Of a DNA stretch of 64,000 nucleotides, positions 11,857 through 23,085 are shown piece after piece. The position numbers and the translations under genes are program-made. Numbering within the stretch: the first letter of the stretch is position 1; each line of letters opens with the position of its first letter. Below the pieces are notes generated by a model, which had not been told where the DNA came from, did no database searches, and saw nothing but the letters and a program-made list of their open reading frames with translations. The stretch covers positions 25,346,988 to 25,410,987 of the forward strand of contig OY986965.1 of the NCBI GenBank assembly GCA_963920575.1, written 5' to 3'. The stretch comes from Narthecium ossifragum. Its lineage: Eukaryota > Streptophyta > Magnoliopsida > Dioscoreales > Nartheciaceae.

Positions 11857-14503
11857 ATGGCCGTATTCACAAGCAAGGGGGACAAGAAAGCAGCTTTAGA
11901 TATTGCATCATGGATGTTCAATGTCGTCACTTCTGTTGGAATCATCATGGCGAATAAAGCCTTAATGGCTACGTACGGCTTCAGCTTTGGTGATACTACA
12001 TTGACTCCTTAAAGCCCTTTGTTTTGTTTCCTTCACTTTGTTTTTGACCCATGGCTTGTGATTCATCCTATGAGGGTTAGAATAGATGTGCATAATCTCC
12101 GTACAAGGTTGTTAGCGTTCTGCTTATTGTCTTTTAGGTTATCTATGAACATGAATTCTAAGAGTTGTCATTTCATATAATTGCTTGGTCCAGAAATGTT
12201 TCATCTGAAGCATAACAGACCTTAGCATCATTAAGTTTGAATTTTGCTAATTGAATCCATACCACATATCATCTCAAAAACAAACATCGTCGATTTCTCG
12301 ATATAGAAGTTGCTTAATGCTTTGATTCAGAAACAATTTTGTAAGTCGACCTTTTTTACTACAAATGTAACTCCTTCAAGGAATATCTAGCAATTGTAAA
12401 GTTAAGCTATAGTATTTTGAAATACGCAACTCCTATGCACATCTCACAGTGGAGTCTTGGTTAAAAGGCTTGTTTGTTATTTTTACCCACAATGCAGTAA
12501 TAGCACATCATGGGAAGAAAATTGGCTACCCATGGTAAAAATACCAGCATGGGAATTTGGGTGTTTCAGAACTTATTACACCATACCATGTGTAGGGCTT
12601 CTGTCCTAGTATATTTCCTCAGCACAAGCTGCTATAAACTACTCAAGCCTAGCCGCCTTGTGTGTCAGGCTTTAACCTTCAATGGTAGCTGGCTTGAGCG
12701 CAGACTTCTTGGAATCCTTGGAGAACCTGGCACCTTAGTAACCTCTTTAGCTGACGACACCAATAACACTTTTGGCAGACTGCTTCAGAGCTTAGATAGT
12801 AGGGTTTATCTAATTCCTTATGCTAGTTGCACTTGCATCTTTACTCATTTTGTTTGTGGTTTATGGGGTTATACTTTCACTAGAAATAACCCGAAGATAT
12901 ATAGTTTGTTACTTTTGGGTGTATTCAAGTATCTCACATTGATGAATCATGACTGCAGCTACAACTTTGACTGGCCTTCATTTTGCTACTACAACCCTTA
13001 TGACTGCAGTTCTTAGGTGGCTGGGATACATTCAGGCCTCCCATTTACCACTATCTGAACTTCTGAAATTTGTCCTTTTTGCAAACTTATCGATTGTTGG
13101 AATGAATGTGAGTTTGATGTGGAACTCTGTGGGATTCTATCAGGTCAGCTAGTTCTCACCTTTTTTAAACTTACCAAATTAATTTGTAAGTGATTTACTA
13201 ATGGAGCTTTCTTTTTTATCTGTATTTTCATTTTCCAGATAGCAAAGTTATGCATGATTCCAGTGTCATGCCTTCTTGAAGTTTTGTTGGATAAAGTACG
13301 ATATTCCCGAAATACAAAGCTTAGCATCATGGTGGTTCTCTTTGGTGTTGCAGTATGCACTGTCACTGATGTCAGTGTCAATGTTAGAGGTCTATTAGCA
13401 GCAACCGTAGCAGTTTGGAGCACTGCTTTGCAGCAATATGTGAGTAATTGTTGAATCGGATGTACTTCAATTGCTCCTGTATTGTCAGATATGCATGGAT
13501 TTTCAATGCTTTTGCTTCTTTGCTTTAGGGACTTTCGGCTGCATGTCAGTTTAAGAATGTTTAAAAGTCTCTAATGTGTATAAGCCCATGCAATTAGTTA
13601 ATTTTGTGCTCTTACTATATGACTACTTAGAGATCATATGGCTTTCCTTATGCAGATGGATTATTATAATCTATTGCTAACTCTGAACTTGGCTTCACTT
13701 ACTGGCCGACACTATCCATGTTGCCTGGAACATATCTGCATTAGCAGGCTACATACTATTTCATCTTCTCCTATCTTACGTGGCCTCAGTCATGATATAG
13801 TTTCTTGACATTATGTTCTGCTGAATTGCATGAATTTCCCATTGTTGTCGATTCTTTATGCAGTATGTCCATTATCTTCAGCGGAAGTACTCGCTTGGAT
13901 CATTCAACCTCTTGGGTCATACTGCACCTGTCCAGGCAGCTACTCTGTTGGTATTGGGGCCTTTTCTGGATTTCTGGTTAACAAATAAAAGACTGGATGC
14001 ATTCAACTATAATTTTGTTTCTGTGGTAAGTAGTTCGAGCTAGTCAAACTGTGCAGTATTTCTTTAATGCTTTAATGGAAGTTCATGTTTCATTCCCCTA
14101 CAATCTTCTTCCCAAGAGCTTATCTCTCAGTGACTTAAAGTATCATTAATAGATATATTCTTTTTGTATGTAGTTCTTCATCGCCTTGTCTTGTACAATT
14201 GCTATTGGAACCAACCTTAGCCAGTTCATCTGCATCGGGAGGTTCACAGCAGTTTCTTTCCAAGTCCTTGGTCATATGAAAACCATCCTCGTTCTAGTCC
14301 TGGGATTCATCTTCTTCGGTAAAGAGGGGCTCAACCTTCATGTGGTTTTTGGCATGATCTTAGCAGTGGTAGGGATGATCTGGTATGGCAATGCATCATC
14401 AAAGCCAGGTGGTAAAGAGCGGCGAAGCTATTCTACACACAGTGAGAAACCTCAGAAGCATGGATCATCTTCGGAAGCAGGAGATGTAGATGATAAGGTC
14501 TAA
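11857..14503 (+). CDS. URGT: UDP-rhamnose/UDP-galactose transporter (NST-KT family)
   Basis: Five exons give 336 residues: 11857-11989, 12959-13143, 13239-13439, 13864-14025 and 14174-14503. All introns are GT-AG and phases agree. The protein starts [15 protein letters not shown] and carries [63 protein letters not shown] and the KT-group hallmark [21 protein letters not shown]. It ends in a hydrophilic tail after [14 protein letters not shown]. This matches the Arabidopsis URGT5/URGT6-like subgroup in order and length, as I recall those proteins. Family members are Golgi membrane antiporters with about ten helices that exchange luminal UMP for UDP-Rha or UDP-Gal for cell-wall synthesis. The ATG at 11857 is chosen over one at 11830 because relatives begin with a similar short hydrophilic stretch. 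Substrate preference cannot be read from sequence. Confidence 0.9.
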
Positions 14504-15730
14504 TGACGTGCTCTCGTTTGCATCCATCTCCTCAAGGATTCACTGAGAATTTAGTCAGATATATCCAAGGGCTTTTGATTCCCTGCTGATTTCCTTACGA
14601 GGTCAGAAACCTTCTCTTTTCCATAGTAATCTTTCTTTCTAATTCTTAAGGGAATCCTGCATAATAAGAGTGCAAGTTCCCCCACAGAAATTTCTTTGTC
14701 AAATTCACAGTCAATAGTAATTTATTATTACATCATTTGAATTCATACATAAGATTGTAGACTGCAAATCTGTCCTGTTGACAGTTCAAAAATTATATGC
14801 TATTCACTCATACAACAATTTTCAATAATGGGAAGCGCATGCGCACTTGACTAGGAAAGTATGGATGCATTTTTGTCTAATTTACTGCAGTAGTGCACAG
14901 GATAGCACGCGACTAAAAAAGTGGCATTCCTAGACTATTAAGCAGTTCTACCGGAAGTTTTGCCTGTTTAATAGGTAAACAGGCTAACAAGGTCTGTGGC
15001 TTCTCCTTGTTCTATCCAAGGATTGCATGCATGATGTCTTGCCGGTCAGTGTCTTGTCGACCCACATTTGGTGGGGATCTTGTGCTGGCTATTGCGCCAG
15101 TAATTAACTGACATGATACATGCCAGTATGTAAAAGAAATCACGATTGGATTTGGGCATGCATGGTTAAAAAGAGTTCACAAAAATACCTCTTTAACAAT
15201 GGAAGTGGAACAGCATCAAATATAGAGGTAAAGATACAAATGTATGACAAGGTACAAGGAGGAAGAAGTTACAGTTGCTAGACCTAAGCCTGAAGAAAAG
15301 CTTCTCTCAGGGAGGGATGGTCTTAAGTACATTTGAAAGTTTCACCTAGGGACACTTGATTGCTGCTTTCTGTTCTAAAGTTGAGCCAGGAACTTAGAAC
15401 AGCTTCGACTGGATGCATCGGAGGCCCAGGAGATCTAGACAGATGCAGAAGAGACTCTGTTAGACATTTATATTGGCGAGCCGCTCCATTGCCGGAGTAG
15501 GAGGCACCTGTTCCAGATGGATCTGCATTCCCAACTGGCCAATGTCTTGGGTTTGTAATTCTCTAATGGCAACCAAACAGGGGCCCATAAGATAGGTGCT
15601 ATGAGAAACCAGATGAGAGCATGAGCCTGACAGTGTCCATGCAGGAGCATTCAGTGATAGAGTTGCTACTAGAAGGCCACTCGAGCAGATAATAAATAAA
15701 ATGGAGTGGAATTTATATTGAAGTAAATAA
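14504..15730. other. Transporter 3' UTR, then intergenic DNA
   Basis: The first few hundred bases are the likely 3' UTR. The rest shows short frames on both strands (for example 15468-15650 minus) without recognisable similarity. No gene is supported. Confidence 0.4.
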
Positions 15731-15734
15731 GCAT

Positions 15735-16040
15735 GGCAGAAGAACTTAGAGGCCAGTGAATTCGAAAAATTAATTTACAAAAAATGTTTAATTGTGGAAA
15801 AAAATATAGTTCAAAGGCCAGTGAATTCGAAAAATGAAGGGGGGGAAAAAAAAAGAAACCCTGAAACATTTCAACTTCAATAGTCTCCTAACAAGAATAT
15901 CGCAAATACTGAATCTTGTCGAAAGAAAAACACAGCTCAAAGGTCCGTGTTTCGGAAAAAAAAATAAAAAATAAAAACTCCGAAACATTCTACTTTCAAT
16001 ACTTTTCCTAGCAAGAATATTGTAAATACTGAACATTTAT
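15735..16040. repeat. Degenerate tandem repeat, period near 115-125 bp
   Basis: The blocks GGCCAGTGAATTCGAAAAAT (near 15751 and 15817) and CAAGAATATYGYAAATACTG (near 15890 and 16010) recur with the same order and spacing, separated by A-rich runs. No coding potential was seen. The origin is unknown. Confidence 0.6.
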
Positions 16041-18240
16041 CAAACCTGAATCTCATATGTTGTTCAAAATGAAAGATTAAAAACTGTAAGTGATCAAAGC
16101 ATGATTTAGGGGAAAATGCTAAACAATATACGAAACAACCAAAAATTAAATTTTAAAAAAATTGAAAGAAGAGATCTTCATGAATAAGAAACGAAAAGAA
16201 AAAAAAAAAAAAAAACCTAGACGTACAATCTCACACGGAGAGTCATGTGTGAGATTATTCTCAAATAGTCTTAGTACATATCTTCTGTGTTAGATTTGTT
16301 TATCTGCTCTAGTGGCCTTCTTGTAAGTAAACTCATTCCTTTCCTGCAGATTGAACTGATGATTGGCTTGCACGTCTCACGCATAGCGGCAGTTTGGATC
16401 TAATAATTAATGATCTAAAGAATCAAGATCACAGTTAGCTTACATCAAACGATCCCTTGAACCTAATGAAGACACCTCACAAATGACAAGAAGAAACAAA
16501 TTAATCAGCTTATAGCATGCACCTTCAGTCTTCACTTCCGAGACGACAAAGTCAGTCCCAGCTCAGCTCAGCTCAGTATATATAGGAGGAGGACTCCTCT
16601 TCACCGGATACTCTAGAAATGGAGTTTCTGAATGGGGTTGGGCTGCTTTCATAGAGGAGCCATCTATCATTTGAGTAGGACTCACCGGACGGATAGAGTC
16701 TCAATTCTTTAGATTGTTTTGAGAGGATAGGGATTAATATGCTGGGATAAGTAGCGGATAAAGTTATTTCACTTGTGAACTTGTGATGTTTGGTTGAAAA
16801 GGTGAAATAAGAATAGGGATTGGTGAGGTGAAAAGTAATTTTCACTTTTGAATTTTTTATACGATATATTGGTAGTTTAATTAATAATATGATAATACAT
16901 ATAATATTCACCTTGCCTTTAATAAATTATTTAATAATATGATAATACATATAACATGATAAAACATATAATTTAATTAATAATATTTTCTCATTTTATT
17001 AATATTATGATGCATATATTCACCTTAACTTTTGAATAACATATTCGACATAATCAGCATGAATATCTTATAATAAAGTATAATATTACCACATCATCCG
17101 TCATGTTTGACGCCTCCACATGCTAATAATATTATTTTAATTTATATTATTAAAAAATATAAAATAAATAGTAGATCAATTCAAACCAATCAAATTAGAA
17201 ATTATTCATTAATTAGATTAAAATTTTATATGAAACTCAGAAAAAATAGTAGATCAATTAAAACCGATCAAATTAACTCAATAGTGAAATTGGTCACCAT
17301 CGCATCCACTCCCTCCATCTCTCTCCTCTCTCCTAGCTCCACCACCACCATCCCTAACCTCTGTCCACCCTGGCTCCACTATCAAAGTCACCATCACAAC
17401 CACCCCTTCGTCAACTATCTCCACGTTCGACGAGCTCTTCAGTTCCGGTGAACTCCATCAACACTAGCCACCCAAGCTTCACCGTCCTCAACACCCACCA
17501 TCATCCTCATCTCTCTCACCGATAGCCACCCCTCTCATTCCTCCACCTGACAGCCACCCCTCCCAAGCCAATGAACCCATCACCTCCCTCAACTCTGGCA
17601 TAAACACCATCTCCTCTCCTTCTCTATTAACCCCGGCGAGCTCACCACCAACCGCGGCCGCCTGCGGCGCCCCCTCTCCCTTCAGTCGCCATCCGGACGC
17701 CCACAACAACACCATGTACACCGCAACACCAACTCGACACCGCTGACCTCCTTGCTCGTCTGTACCTTGCGAGCTCCACCCATTTCTCTCCAAGCCGACG
17801 CCGCCACTTCTCTAACTCACCGTCTCATACCATCATCTCTAACTTGCCGTCACCTCCACAAACCCGCCTCCCACAACCACCGCCTCACTGGATCTACCTT
17901 TTTTTCGGCGAGCTCCACCTCTCCTTCTTCTCCAGCGCTGGCGATCCTCCTTCCTCCTCCCACTCCCTCTCACTCTCCCCTTCTCTCCTCGTCTCTCTCT
18001 CCCTCAGATCCAGCCGGGTGATGTGAAGATGAAGAGAGAGAGAGAGAGAGAGAGAGAGGAAACTATCAGGGAGAGAAGAAGAAGAGAGGTAAGTTGGGTT
18101 ATGCATAAAACCCCCCACAAGACCCCATTTTACACGAAAATTCCATCCAATCCCGTTGAGGAATCACATGATAAATCTTATTCTGACCCGGGATAAGGCA
18201 CTGTTTGGGTGCTATCACGGGACTGAACCAGACGAAACGG
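16041..18240. other. AT-rich DNA and a C/T-rich low-complexity block, no gene
   Basis: 16850-17270 is very AT-rich. 17280-18020 is rich in C and T on the plus strand and gives long, composition-driven frames on both strands. A (GA)n microsatellite lies at about 18031-18058. A CAGCTC repeat is at 16559-16575. The phrases TGTTTGG near 16790 and 18208 hint at transposon ends, but no inverted match or target duplication was found. Confidence 0.4.
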
Positions 18241-20008
18241 GCCCTTAATGTTGGGTTGAATCATTGCATAGTCCGATCCATTTTTAGTGGCCCAGCACAT
18301 CTACATTCATGACAAAGACTATTCTGATATGTCGACCTTGATTTTACCCTCCCTCCTGGTGGTTTTATGAGTCTGAAAAATTTCTATTCTTATGATTTCT
18401 GTGCTAGAATATATCAATATAGGACTCTCCTCACCTATTGATAAGTTTTTAGATTGAGTTGGTAAAATAATATAGTATCATAGTAGAGGTTTTGAGTTCG
18501 ATTCGAGTCCATCTATCGACGATAGCTTTTAGGCCGAGTGATTAGATTCACGGTGCAGTTAGTTTCTCTCTTTTTTTTTCTAACCATGCGACCCCACTAC
18601 AAATCAAGCCGATGCTGCTAAATAATGCGAATAATTAAGACTTGACTCGAATCACAGTCTTACACCTGTGTGCTGCAATCAAATCCGAGCGAAATCGTGC
18701 TCACAAACAGCCTATACTAACTACACAGCAAACTGGTAGGAACATGTGTTGATTGATACTTCTAAAATAAATGGCACCGGAGAAGAAGGCCAACTTGGCT
18801 TAATGTCCATGACATTGTTGGCACCATCGTCACATACATACAAGTGCAAGTTGTGACGACAGAGACTGACAGAGGTGTTCCGGCGGGCTACGTACGCACG
18901 CGGCTGATGGATGGCTACAAGCAAATCGAAACGTATGGGGGACAACCTGACCTTATAATTATTAACGAAACGAACAAGACAGCGCCTTCTCCACGCAGAC
19001 CTCGCTTGCTTCCATTTCCGACTGCTTTCTTTTTCCTGGCCAGCTCTCTATCTATACTCAAAAATGTGGCTCGTATTGGCAAGCCATCATTTCCGGAGGA
19101 AAACTCCATGCTTTGCCTTCAAAGAAGAAGGACATCACCCTCAGAGATACTTCTCTCTGTAGCTCGCCTCCAACTCAATACACATGATTGATTGATTGAT
19201 CGATCGATCGATCGATCGATCGACCGAGATATGAGAGAATCTAAAAAGGAGGTAGTGGATAGTGAAAGATGTCACACCTCCCATATATCTATGAAAGCTA
19301 TCTATGTATATAGTAGGGTATAATTGTGAATATTAAGCATGTGCATACAAGGTCATATATACTTGAAAAATGATATTTTCTGATCATTTTTATGATCAAT
19401 ATTTTATTTGTCACCAAATAAAGAAAGAAAGAAAAAAAAGAAATCGAGAAAAAAATTCAGGTAAGGTAAGATGACCGGAGGGTGAGTGGAACTGGGTGGG
19501 GTTGGGTTTAAGATAGGGTTGTGACGTGAGCCCGAGTTGGCTAAAAATGAGTGCCAAAAGTGGAAAAGATGATCCAAACAAGAAAAGACATGCATGGGAA
19601 CAAAAGACGTGGACTCCGCGAGGTATGCGGATTTGGAAAAGATGGCCGTCGCTGACGCCAATCAAATGGGCCCACCCAAGTTGGTGGGTGGGCCCATTGG
19701 CCCATGAGGTTCTCACTTCCTTTCAAAAAAAGCCATCCATGAAACTTTTTTTAGGGGGTGGGTGGGGCCCTTCTGGGTTGGTCCAATGAAAGGGCCTCAA
19801 TCTCTCTCTCCCTGGACGTGTTGGGCCATAGGCTCACATGCAGTGACGTAAGTTATGGGAGATTAAGTGGCATTTAGCTATGGATGGCCACACCAATCTC
19901 GTGCTATATATGAAGTGTTTACACCAGCAGTTAAACGCTTAAATTTATAGGGAAATATAAAGTAAGTTACATATTTATGTCTTCAACTTACGATCGAGTG
20001 GAACATGA
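18241..20008. other. Intergenic; contains a (GATT)n/(GATC)n microsatellite
   Basis: At 19186-19222 a GATT run changes into a CGAT run. Near 18415-18580 is a retroelement-like remnant with GAGTTCGATTCGAG (resembling a B box or a primer site) followed by a T run. The frame 18844-19191 resembles nothing I know. No gene is supported. Confidence 0.4.
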
Positions 20009-20018
20009 TTATTTAATT

Positions 20019-20285
20019 GACCAAATTACACTTTGATACTCTGTAGTTTCAGGGATTGGCATTTTAGTACTCTCATCTTTTAAAATCACATAAAACTATA
20101 TTATAGTTTCAAAACCTGACAATTTAGTCTAGCTTTGCAGATGCAGTTTAGCTAGGTCACGGAAAACCGGCCACGTGACATACACGTGACCGGTTTTCAC
20201 CTAATTTTGACTCGTTTAGCCTATTTTGACTGGTTTTGCCGATGTGGGGAGAGAGAGACGCGAGGGAGAGAGAGAGAGCACCCGC
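20019..20285 (+). repeat. Left long terminal inverted repeat of the Pack-MULE
   Basis: It pairs with about 21330-21562 with roughly nine of ten bases matching by eye. Shared blocks include GTTTCAGGGATTGGCATTTT, AAAATCACATAAAACTA, TTTTGACTCGTTTAG and GGGAGAGAGAGACRCGAGGG. The left copy has an extra CACGTGACATACACGTGACC palindrome near 20172-20191 that the right copy lacks. Confidence 0.9.
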
Positions 20286-20439
20286 CGGGGTCATCGGCGC
20301 CGCCACCGAGTAGGTGGAGCGAGGCGGGGCGAGGCCAATAAGGACGATAAGGAGGGGCGGTGAGGTCCTGGAACTTGGCGACAAAGAGGAGGGAGCTGCA
20401 GAAGACACGGGCGGTGAAGGAGGCATCTTGGCTGGCCCA

Positions 20440-21325
20440 GACGGTCCGTGGCCACTGCGTACCTCTTCTTCCCCTTCGCGTCTCTGTTCCCCGACCACAG
20501 CGCCTCTGCCATGGCGGCTGCCCTCGACCACAGCCGTGCGTCCAGCACTGTCTCGTCCGCCTGCTCCGACCACAACACCACCTCCCCGCCCAGCACCAGC
20601 CTCGCCTCCTCCTCACTCAGCCTGTGCGTGATGTCGTAGTCGTACACTCTCTACCACATCTTGAACGACGCGCACCACGACCCTTCGCCTTCGCAGTTGA
20701 ATGGCTTCCCCGGAGCGTCTCTTTCTTGCCGGTTGTACCGGCTGTCGTTGCCCACCCAGACGTCGTGCCCACAGTCTAGGTAGTAGAAGTCTGATGATGA
20801 CACGATCGCTCGATACCTATTTGACGAGAAAACCCAAACCCATCAGAGATAAAACTATAGTACTAGCAAAGGTGGTACTTTTACCCAGCGGCGCTGATGC
20901 GCTTGGTATTGCTGGGGCCATTGTTCTTGGTATGGAGCACGGTGGTCTCTCGGGGAAGCGAGGCGGAGGGGGCTTTAAAGATGGTGCCTAAGAGGACATC
21001 CTCCTAGTAGACGGTGGTGCGGTTGAAATCAGAGGAGATGAAGGGGTGGGTGGTGTTGATGAAGAGCTCAAGGAGCATGTCGTGGGTGCCGCCGGCAAAG
21101 AGGAAGCGGCGAACGGCGGGGTCGGATTCCCAGCACGCGGTGGAGATATCATCGGCACCGCCATGGAGGAAGGGGTCAGGGAAAAGCAACGCAACGTCTC
21201 AGAGAACGTTGTGGAAGACCTCGTAGGTCTTGGGATTGAGAGGGTTCAGCTGGCCAGTTCCCGGCTCGGAGGCGAACGATGGTCCACTAGATGGCGACCA
21301 GAACTCATTAGCGCAGGCAACGACC
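20440..21325 (-). pseudogene. Captured beta-N-acetylhexosaminidase (GH20) fragment
   Basis: Reading leftward, exon A (about 21325-20885) has [55 protein letters not shown] and VYWEDVLLG. After a 68-bp GT-AG intron (20884-20817), exon B (20816 to about 20440) has [63 protein letters not shown] and [15 protein letters not shown]. These follow plant hexosaminidase order exactly. Those enzymes remove terminal GlcNAc/GalNAc in vacuole or apoplast. The catalytic Asp-Glu pair of GH20 reads Asp-Asp here (HGGADD). Two in-frame stops (TGA after VFHNVL, TAG after SFKMW) are each one C-to-T step from Arg and Gln. The N-terminal third and the C-terminus are missing. Confidence 0.9.
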
Positions 21326-21329
21326 AGAA

Positions 21330-21562
21330 CTCGTGTCTCTCTCTCTCCCTCGTGTCTCTCTCTCCCTACGTCAGCAAAATAGACTAAACGAGTCAAAATT
21401 GGGTGAAAAGTTGGTTTTCCGTGACCCAGCCAAACGGTGTCTGCATGGCTAGACTAAATTGCCATGTTTTGAAACTATAAGGTAGTTTTATGTGATTTTA
21501 AAAAATGAGGGTACGAAAATGCCAATCCCTGAAACTACTTGGTATCAAAGTGTAATTTGACC
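21330..21562 (-). repeat. Right long terminal inverted repeat of the Pack-MULE
   Basis: This is the reverse complement of the left end. It starts after the captured exon at about 21330 and ends at 21562, next to the right TTATTTAATT duplication. Confidence 0.9.
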
Positions 21563-21694
21563 TTATTTAATTTTATAAGTACTGAACTGAACGTGTGGCA
21601 AACATATATTCAATCTTAGAAGTGGTATGTGACAAGTTCGAATATTCGATTTCATTTATAATATTATATTAGGGGTGGTTTTATATGCACCATC

Positions 21695-21880
21695 ACAATT
21701 TATAAGTGCACCCGTTTTACTAGGTGCACCACACTCAACTTTCTGAATACAACATATTACTAGATGCACCACGTACCAATTTTCATATATCTCATATTAC
21801 CCTTCACTCTCTCACTAATCCAATACCCTTCACCCTCTCACTAATCCAAACATGGTTTTACTAAGTGCACCACCCACTTT
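21695..21880 (+). repeat. Subterminal repeats of the PMD-MULE, left side
   Basis: TTTTACTARGTGCACCAC-like motifs recur near 21714, 21757 and 21854. CCCTTCACYCTCTCACTAAT occurs twice in tandem (about 21800 and 21827). They lie between the left terminus and the PMD promoter region. Confidence 0.65.
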
Positions 21881-22236
21881 AACTCCATCCTCTACGTTCT
21901 ACCCCACCGTTCAACCCTACCACCTTACTCTAACCCATGCTTCAAACGAGAAAGCTTCCTCCCGGTGAAACCCGCCGTCGCCTGAAGAAACCGCCGTTGC
22001 CGCGACTTTCGCCGAGCCGCGACCTCCACGTCTTCCCCAACGCCGTCGACCTCCGCCGAGCACGATTTCTCCGCCTCTTCCCCGTCAAAGAAAAAGAATG
22101 GAGGATATCCCACATTACAGTTAGTCCCCCCTATCATCGTAACTTAGCATTAAGATCTTGCCGACGATGTGAGGATAGACTGGCGCTAGTTCAGTTCGGT
22201 CCATATGCCTCCGTTCTTCCCCCCGTTTTCTTCATT

Positions 22237-22448
22237 ATCGGTCATGTAAATCCGATCATTCTCATTGTATTCGGTTTCCCGAAACCGAAAGTTTGTAATT
22301 TTTTCGTCTGTATATAGCCAAACTATATATTCGGAAATTCTTGACCGATTACCATCTGTATGTTCGGTTATGGAAAGCCGATTTTACATCGCTTTTTCGG
22401 TTTCATATATCTGAATATGTAGTTGAATTTCGGTTCTTTGTAACCGAA
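22237..22448. repeat. Left array of 33-bp units centred on 20-bp palindromes
   Basis: Units begin at 22237, 22270, 22303, 22330, 22363, 22396 and 22429, so steps are 33 bp except one of 27. Each has the form NTCGG-N10-CCGAN. The unit at 22270-22289 is a near-perfect inverted repeat (nine paired positions); the one at 22303 is degenerate. The spacers between palindromes are AT-rich and unlike each other. The array lies about 60 bp upstream of the PMD start codon. Confidence 0.88.
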
Positions 22449-22509
22449 CTTGTCCCAGTCACAGTTTATGGCTTAATTACGTGAATGATTTTGGTTTTAT
22501 GACAGATAC

Positions 22510-23085
22510 ATGGCAGAGAGCTCGACTCATGTTCCCCACACCGTGCGCCAACGACCCACCGCGTCGGCGAGGCAAAGGAGGGTGCGGGAACACGAGGTGA
22601 CGGAGGTTCCAGCAGATCATGTTGACCCATTGTCGGAGGCAGGATTAGGTGACGAGGCACGACCAGATGGCGATGACTTCGATACCAGTGGGCCTATTCC
22701 TGGAGGGCCTGAAAATGAATCACTTCTAACAGAGTTTAGGACTCACGTAGCATACCGGATATGACGTGGAGTGGTATAGTACTCAATAATAAATGTAATT
22801 TTTACTTAAGTATATGTTATTCACTATTGTTCTAATAGCTTTCATGTTTACTCATTGATGTAGGATCACGGGCCATTGAAATATTTGGCCCATGGGACTA
22901 TGGTAAAAGATTGGGGGAGCGTTGGGACGGTCGCATTTAGAGAGGTTGTGTGTGTGTCAGGACTGGGGAGCTTGCTAGATTGTACGTACAGTATAATCGG
23001 TAAGGTGTTAGTGTCGGCACTCGTTGAGAGGTGGCAACCGGAGACCAACACATTTCATTTGCCATGCGGTGAAGCAAGGATCTCC
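22510..23085 (+). pseudogene. Plant mobile domain (PMD) protein, truncated
   Basis: Exon 1 (22510-22773) starts MAESSTHVPHTVRQRP, is hydrophilic and acidic, and ends in ESLLTEFRTHVAYRI. A GT-AG intron (22774-22863) leads to exon 2 with DHGPLKYLAHGTMVKDWGS, LVSALVERWQPETNTFHLPC and GEA. The LVSALVERW.PET..FHLP.GE signature is diagnostic of the aminotransferase-like PMD family. A TGA at 22762-22764 replaces the Trp expected after VAYRI. After GEA the sequence switches to the antisense of the transposase, so the rest of the PMD domain is lost. Transposon PMD proteins have no settled function; host relatives are nuclear and affect transposon silencing and genome stability. Confidence 0.85.

Larger units (their letters stand above)
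20019..21562. mobile_element. Pack-MULE (nonautonomous Mutator-like element) with gene fragments
   Basis: The element has long terminal inverted repeats: 20019 to about 20285 and about 21330 to 21562. They begin GACCAAATTACACTTTGATA (left) and GGTCAAATTACACTTTGATA (right, reverse complement). They are flanked by the perfect 10-bp direct repeat TTATTTAATT (20009-20018 and 21563-21572). No transposase is present. The interior holds exons of a beta-N-acetylhexosaminidase-like gene on the minus strand. Long inverted ends, a 9-11 bp target duplication and captured host exons define a Pack-MULE. Confidence 0.92.

Noticed and set aside
12510..13016. A 168-codon open frame on the plus strand
   Set aside because: It lies mostly in intron 1 of the transporter and ends in exon 2 out of the real frame. 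No recognisable domain.
17488..18118. Frames in the C/T-rich block
   Set aside because: Low-complexity sequence rich in Ser, Pro and His on one strand and Gly and Glu on the other; no motif.
18430..18580. Possible second SINE or tRNA-like sequence
   Set aside because: Only one box-like motif is present and no target duplication or tRNA fold was found.
20157..20779. Several overlapping GC-rich frames on both strands
   Set aside because: They are other-frame shadows of the captured hexosaminidase exon B and GC-rich flanks. Only the minus-strand frame with [11 protein letters not shown] has family similarity.
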